Origin: Albidovulum denitrificans | Lineage (GTDB): Bacteria; Pseudomonadota; Alphaproteobacteria; Rhodobacterales; Rhodobacteraceae | DNA: 64,000 nt | Direction: 5' to 3' | Assembly: GCF_002973535.1 (NCBI RefSeq) | Contig: NZ_PVEP01000006.1 | Coordinates: 1 to 64,000 of the forward strand | In this document: positions 61,331-64,000 of the stretch, one piece after another | Position numbering within the stretch: position 1 is the stretch's first letter | How the letters are laid out: each line of letters starts with the position of its first letter | Notes under the pieces: model-generated | The model's input: only the letters and a program-made list of their open reading frames with translations | Databases searched by the model: none | What the model was told of the DNA's origin: nothing | Translations under genes and position numbers: made by a program

Positions 61331-62338
61331 ATGAAGCATGAGCGGCCAAAGATCAGCGATGTCGCCCGGATCGCGGGCGTTTCGACCGCGACGGTCAGCC
61401 GCGCCATCAGCAGCCCCGACCGCGTCAGCGTGGAAACCCGCGCCGCCGTGCAGGCCGCCATCGACAGTACCGGCTATCGCCTGAACCACGCCGCGCGCAA
61501 CCTGCGCCGCCGCCGGACCGGGGGTATCGTGGCGCTGGTGCCGAACCTCGCCAACCCGTTCTTCTCGCAGATCCTGTCGGGCATCGCCTCGGTCCTCGGC
61601 CCGGCGGGCTACAACCTTCTGGTGGCCGATACCGAAACGGCGGGGGCGGACAGCCTTCTGGATTATGCCGAACCGTCGCGGGCCGATGGGCTGATCGTGC
61701 TGGACGGCCGCCTGTCGGCCGATGCGCTTCGGGGCAGGGTGCCGCTGGTCGAGGCCTGCGAATGGGTCCCCGGCCTTGCCGCGCCGCGCATCAGGATCGA
61801 CAACCTCGCGGCGGCAGAGCTGGCGATCGGCCATCTCCACGACCTTGGCCATCGCCGCATCGGCCATGTCACCGGCCCGCGCGGCAATGTCCTGACCGAA
61901 TCCCGCCTGACCGGCACCCGCGCGGCGCTGGCGGCCCGGCATCTGGTCCTGACCGATGACGCGATCTATTCCGGCGATTTCAGCATCGAATCCGGTCAGG
62001 CCGTCGCCGATACATGGCTGGGCCAGCCCGCGACGTCACGGCCCACGGCGCTTTTCTTCGCCTCCGACGCCATGGCCTGCGGCTTTATCGGCGAGGTGCA
62101 GCACCGGGGCCTTTCGGTGCCGCGGGATGTGTCAGTGGTCGGCTTCGACGATATCGAACTTGTCGCCCATATCTCCCCGCCGCTGACCACGATACGGCAA
62201 CCGCGCACCGACATTGGCCGTCGCGCGGCGGAACGGCTTCTGGCGAAGATCGTCGGCGACCCCGTCGATGAGGATACGATCCTGCCGGTCGAACTGGTCG
62301 TCCGCGCCAGCACCTGCCGCGTCGGCCGGACGGGGTAG
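61331..62338 (+). CDS. LacI-family transcriptional regulator of the sugar ABC operon
   Basis: A 335-residue LacI regulator with HTH at about residues 8-27 (DVARIAGVSTATVSRAIS, the standard recognition helix), hinge helix and sugar-binding core (VALVPNLANPFFSQILSGIA; FASDAMACGFIGEVQ; VSVVGFDDIELVAHISPPLTTI). It is divergent from the five-gene minus-strand operon with twin matching operators between them. The inducer is unknown. It ends 14 bp from the stop of the convergent dehydrogenase gene. Confidence 0.93.
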   Translation: MKHERPKISDVARIAGVSTATVSRAISSPDRVSVETRAAVQAAIDSTGYRLNHAARNLRRRRTGGIVALVPNLANPFFSQILSGIASVLGPAGYNLLVADTETAGADSLLDYAEPSRADGLIVLDGRLSADALRGRVPLVEACEWVPGLAAPRIRIDNLAAAELAIGHLHDLGHRRIGHVTGPRGNVLTESRLTGTRAALAARHLVLTDDAIYSGDFSIESGQAVADTWLGQPATSRPTALFFASDAMACGFIGEVQHRGLSVPRDVSVVGFDDIELVAHISPPLTTIRQPRTDIGRRAAERLLAKIVGDPVDEDTILPVELVVRASTCRVGRTG

Positions 62339-62352
62339 GGGACGCGCCCGGT

Positions 62353-63789
62353 TCAGACGATCGTCATGCTGTGCGAGACGGTCTTGACCACCATGTAATT
62401 GAGCAGCCCCTCGGTCCCGCCCTCACGCCCGTAGCCGCTGGATTTCACGCCGCCGAAGGGGGTTTCGGGCAGGGATGCCTCAAGCGTGTTGAAGGAAAGG
62501 TTGCCCGCCTCGACCTCATCCGTCATCCGGTCGGCATAATCGGCGCGGTTGGTGAAGGCATAGGCGGCAAGACCGTAGGGAACGGAATTGGCCTTGGCGA
62601 TGGCCTCGTCCAGCGAGGTGACCGGGTTGATGACGGCAAGCGGGCCAAAGGGCTCCTCCTGCATCACGCGGGCATGGGCGGGGACATTGGTCAGGACGGT
62701 GGGGGCGAAGAAATAGCCCTGATTGCCGATCCGCGCGCCCCCGGTGCAAAGCTTCGCGCCTTTCGCCACGGCATCCTCCACCAGGGACTGAAGCGCGGGC
62801 AGGCGGCGTTCGTTGGCCAGCGGCCCCATCTCCACCCCTGCCTCCATCCCGTTGCCGGTGACGGTGCGCGCGGCGCGGTCGACAAAGGTGGTCAGGAAGC
62901 GGTCATAGGCGCCCTCATGCACGAAGAACCGGGTGGGAGAGGTGCAGACCTGCCCGGCATTGCGATACTTGCGCACCGCGCTGCTGATCGCGGCGGCCTC
63001 GACATCGGTATCCTCGCAGACGATCACCGGGGCATGGCCGCCAAGCTCCATCAGAACCGGCGTCATGTGTTCCGAGGCCAGCGTCGTCAGATGCCGCCCG
63101 ACGGCGGTCGATCCGGTGAAGGCCACCAGACGCACCGCATCCTGCCGGATCAGGTGGTCGGAGATCATCGCGGGCGTCCCGAAGACAAGGTTCAGCACGC
63201 CCGGCGGAAGGCCCGCATCATGGAAGGCGCGGGCGATATGCAGCGCACCGGCGGGCGTTTCCTCGGCGGCCTTGAGGATGATGGAACAGCCCGACGCCAG
63301 CGCGCCCGCGACCTTGCGGCACGGCTGGCTCATCGGGAAATTCCAGGGCGAGAGGCCCAGAACGACGCCGACCGGCTGATGATGGACGATATAGCGCACA
63401 CCGGGGGCCGAGGGGATGACACGGCCATAGGTCCTGACCGCCTCGCCCGCATCCCATTCCAGGAATTCGCAGCCCCGGATGACCTCAAGCCGCGCCTGTG
63501 CCAGCGGCTTGCCATGTTCCGCCGTGATCGCCAGCGCAATCTCTTCCTGACGCGCCCGCATGATCGCGGCGGCCTTCAGGATGATGTCGGCCCGGTCACG
63601 CGGCGCGGTCCTGCGCCAGAGCCGGAACCCCGCTTCCGCCGCTGCCAGCGCGTCGTCAAGATCGGACCGGCGGGCATGGGGCAGGCGAGCGATTTCTGCC
63701 TCGGTGGCGGGGTTCAGGACGGCAAGGCTGTCCGGGGTCTTGCGCCACTCGCCGCCGATATAAAGATGCAGGTCCGGGTACTGGGTCAT
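62353..63789 (-). CDS. NAD(P)-dependent succinate-semialdehyde dehydrogenase family protein
   Basis: A 478-residue aldehyde dehydrogenase of the GabD/SSADH branch: SPWNFPMSQPCRKVAGALASG, the Glu of MELGGHAPVIV, the catalytic Cys of NAGQVCTSPTRFFVHE and EEPFGPLAVI. It begins at 63789, preceded by GAGGA; upstream codons show no family likeness. It is not a methylmalonate-semialdehyde dehydrogenase (iolA), whose motifs differ, so it does not complete the inositol pathway. A probable LysR gene lies upstream on the same strand. The exact aldehyde is unknown. Confidence 0.88.
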   Translation of the reverse strand: MTQYPDLHLYIGGEWRKTPDSLAVLNPATEAEIARLPHARRSDLDDALAAAEAGFRLWRRTAPRDRADIILKAAAIMRARQEEIALAITAEHGKPLAQARLEVIRGCEFLEWDAGEAVRTYGRVIPSAPGVRYIVHHQPVGVVLGLSPWNFPMSQPCRKVAGALASGCSIILKAAEETPAGALHIARAFHDAGLPPGVLNLVFGTPAMISDHLIRQDAVRLVAFTGSTAVGRHLTTLASEHMTPVLMELGGHAPVIVCEDTDVEAAAISSAVRKYRNAGQVCTSPTRFFVHEGAYDRFLTTFVDRAARTVTGNGMEAGVEMGPLANERRLPALQSLVEDAVAKGAKLCTGGARIGNQGYFFAPTVLTNVPAHARVMQEEPFGPLAVINPVTSLDEAIAKANSVPYGLAAYAFTNRADYADRMTDEVEAGNLSFNTLEASLPETPFGGVKSSGYGREGGTEGLLNYMVVKTVSHSMTIV

Positions 63790-63883
63790 CAAGTCCTCGC
63801 AGGTCGTCCTGCCGCCAAGGCTGGGTCTGCGGGGCCTCAATCTCAAGTGAATTGGGGAAATACAGGTATCCGTTTTGCCGATA

Positions 63884-64000
63884 TCAGGGCAGGGGCGCGG
63901 GGGCGGGGGCCTGAACCCATGACGCCGAATGGCGCAAGGCCAGCACCATCGCCGCGCCCGCGGGCGACAAGCTGTCGCCGGTCCGGTAGGACACGCCGAC
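63884..64000 (-). CDS. 3' end of a probable LysR-family regulator gene (partial)
   Basis: The minus strand reads from the window edge to a TGA at 63884-63886: VGVSYRTGDSLSPAGAAMVL is followed by a Pro/Ala-rich tail, 38 residues in all. The G-x-S-Y-R...L-S-P-A-A pattern is like the last strand and helix of LysR effector domains (compare HVVWPRDRPLSPAA in the gene at 122-1030). Too short for certainty. The 94-bp gap to the dehydrogenase start holds no clear signal. Confidence 0.5.
   Translation of the reverse strand, partial: VGVSYRTGDSLSPAGAAMVLALRHSASWVQAPAPAPLP

Noticed and set aside
62353-63789. The aldehyde dehydrogenase as iolA/mmsA completing inositol breakdown
   Set aside because: Its motifs (SPWNFPMSQPCRK, CTSPTRFFV) belong to the succinate-semialdehyde dehydrogenase branch, and it lies 17 kb from the iol operon beside another regulator.
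1-64000. tRNA, rRNA, insertion sequences, retron or diversity-generating elements
   Set aside because: I looked in the gaps between genes and found no clover-leaf sequences, rRNA segments, transposase or reverse transcriptase genes; absence is judged by eye only.

Overview
The window is GC-rich alphaproteobacterial DNA, most likely from the Rhodobacterales (Rhodobacteraceae sensu lato); the genus cannot be told from sequence alone. Reasons: the codon use and dense overlapping operons, a complete clade I nitrous-oxide reductase locus with nosX, a DnaA-like plasmid replicase beside parAB, and LacI-controlled inositol and sugar ABC operons. The replicase, the partition genes and four ParB-type palindromes (23.5-27.2 kb) indicate that the window belongs to a plasmid or chromid, not the main chromosome.

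Layout. 1-101: leader-distal end of a type I-C-like CRISPR array. 122-2694: LysR regulator divergent from a non-pyrrolysine MttB-family methyltransferase. 2756-6384: TetR regulator with a perfect operator and a three-gene ABC exporter. 6450-22314: an anaerobic respiration island. A minus-strand operon ubiD-ubiX-ric-nnrS diverges from ubiT-ubiU-ubiV across a perfect TTGAC-N4-GTCAA box, and a DUF2946-like gene plus nosRZDFYLX follows behind a second, near-perfect box. The genes jointly supply O2-independent quinone synthesis, N2O reduction, NO handling and iron-centre repair, apparently under one Crp/Fnr-type regulator (DNR/NNR/FnrP class).

22311-28322: replicon maintenance: a DUF1612/HTH gene, parB, parA, a candidate origin, the DnaA-like initiator and a GSU2403-type nucleotidyltransferase. 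28502-32129: pqiA-pqiA-pqiB-pqiC membrane lipid transport operon. 32211-45701: LacI-regulated inositol catabolism (iolI-like, ABC importer, SDR, iolG, a second Gfo/Idh enzyme, iolC fused to DUF2090, iolD, iolE, iolB); iolA is absent from the window. 45705-46651: msrB-msrA. 46807-50893: arsenic resistance (ArsR-ArsC fusion, GAPDH, ArsJ, ACR3). 51060-55312: RND efflux adaptor and pump. 55564-62338: a second LacI-regulated sugar/polyol ABC operon with a sugar isomerase and an oxidoreductase. 62353-63789: succinate-semialdehyde dehydrogenase family enzyme. 63884-64000: 3' end of a probable LysR gene.

The most notable non-coding signals are a pair of about 92-bp nested palindromic elements that overlap stop codons on both sides of the ubi genes, the parS family, the two DNR-type boxes, the operators of both LacI regulators, and an internal ribosome binding site and ATG inside the ArsR-ArsC fusion. 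No tRNA, rRNA or transposase gene was seen. All functional calls rest on reading motifs by eye; no database search was run.
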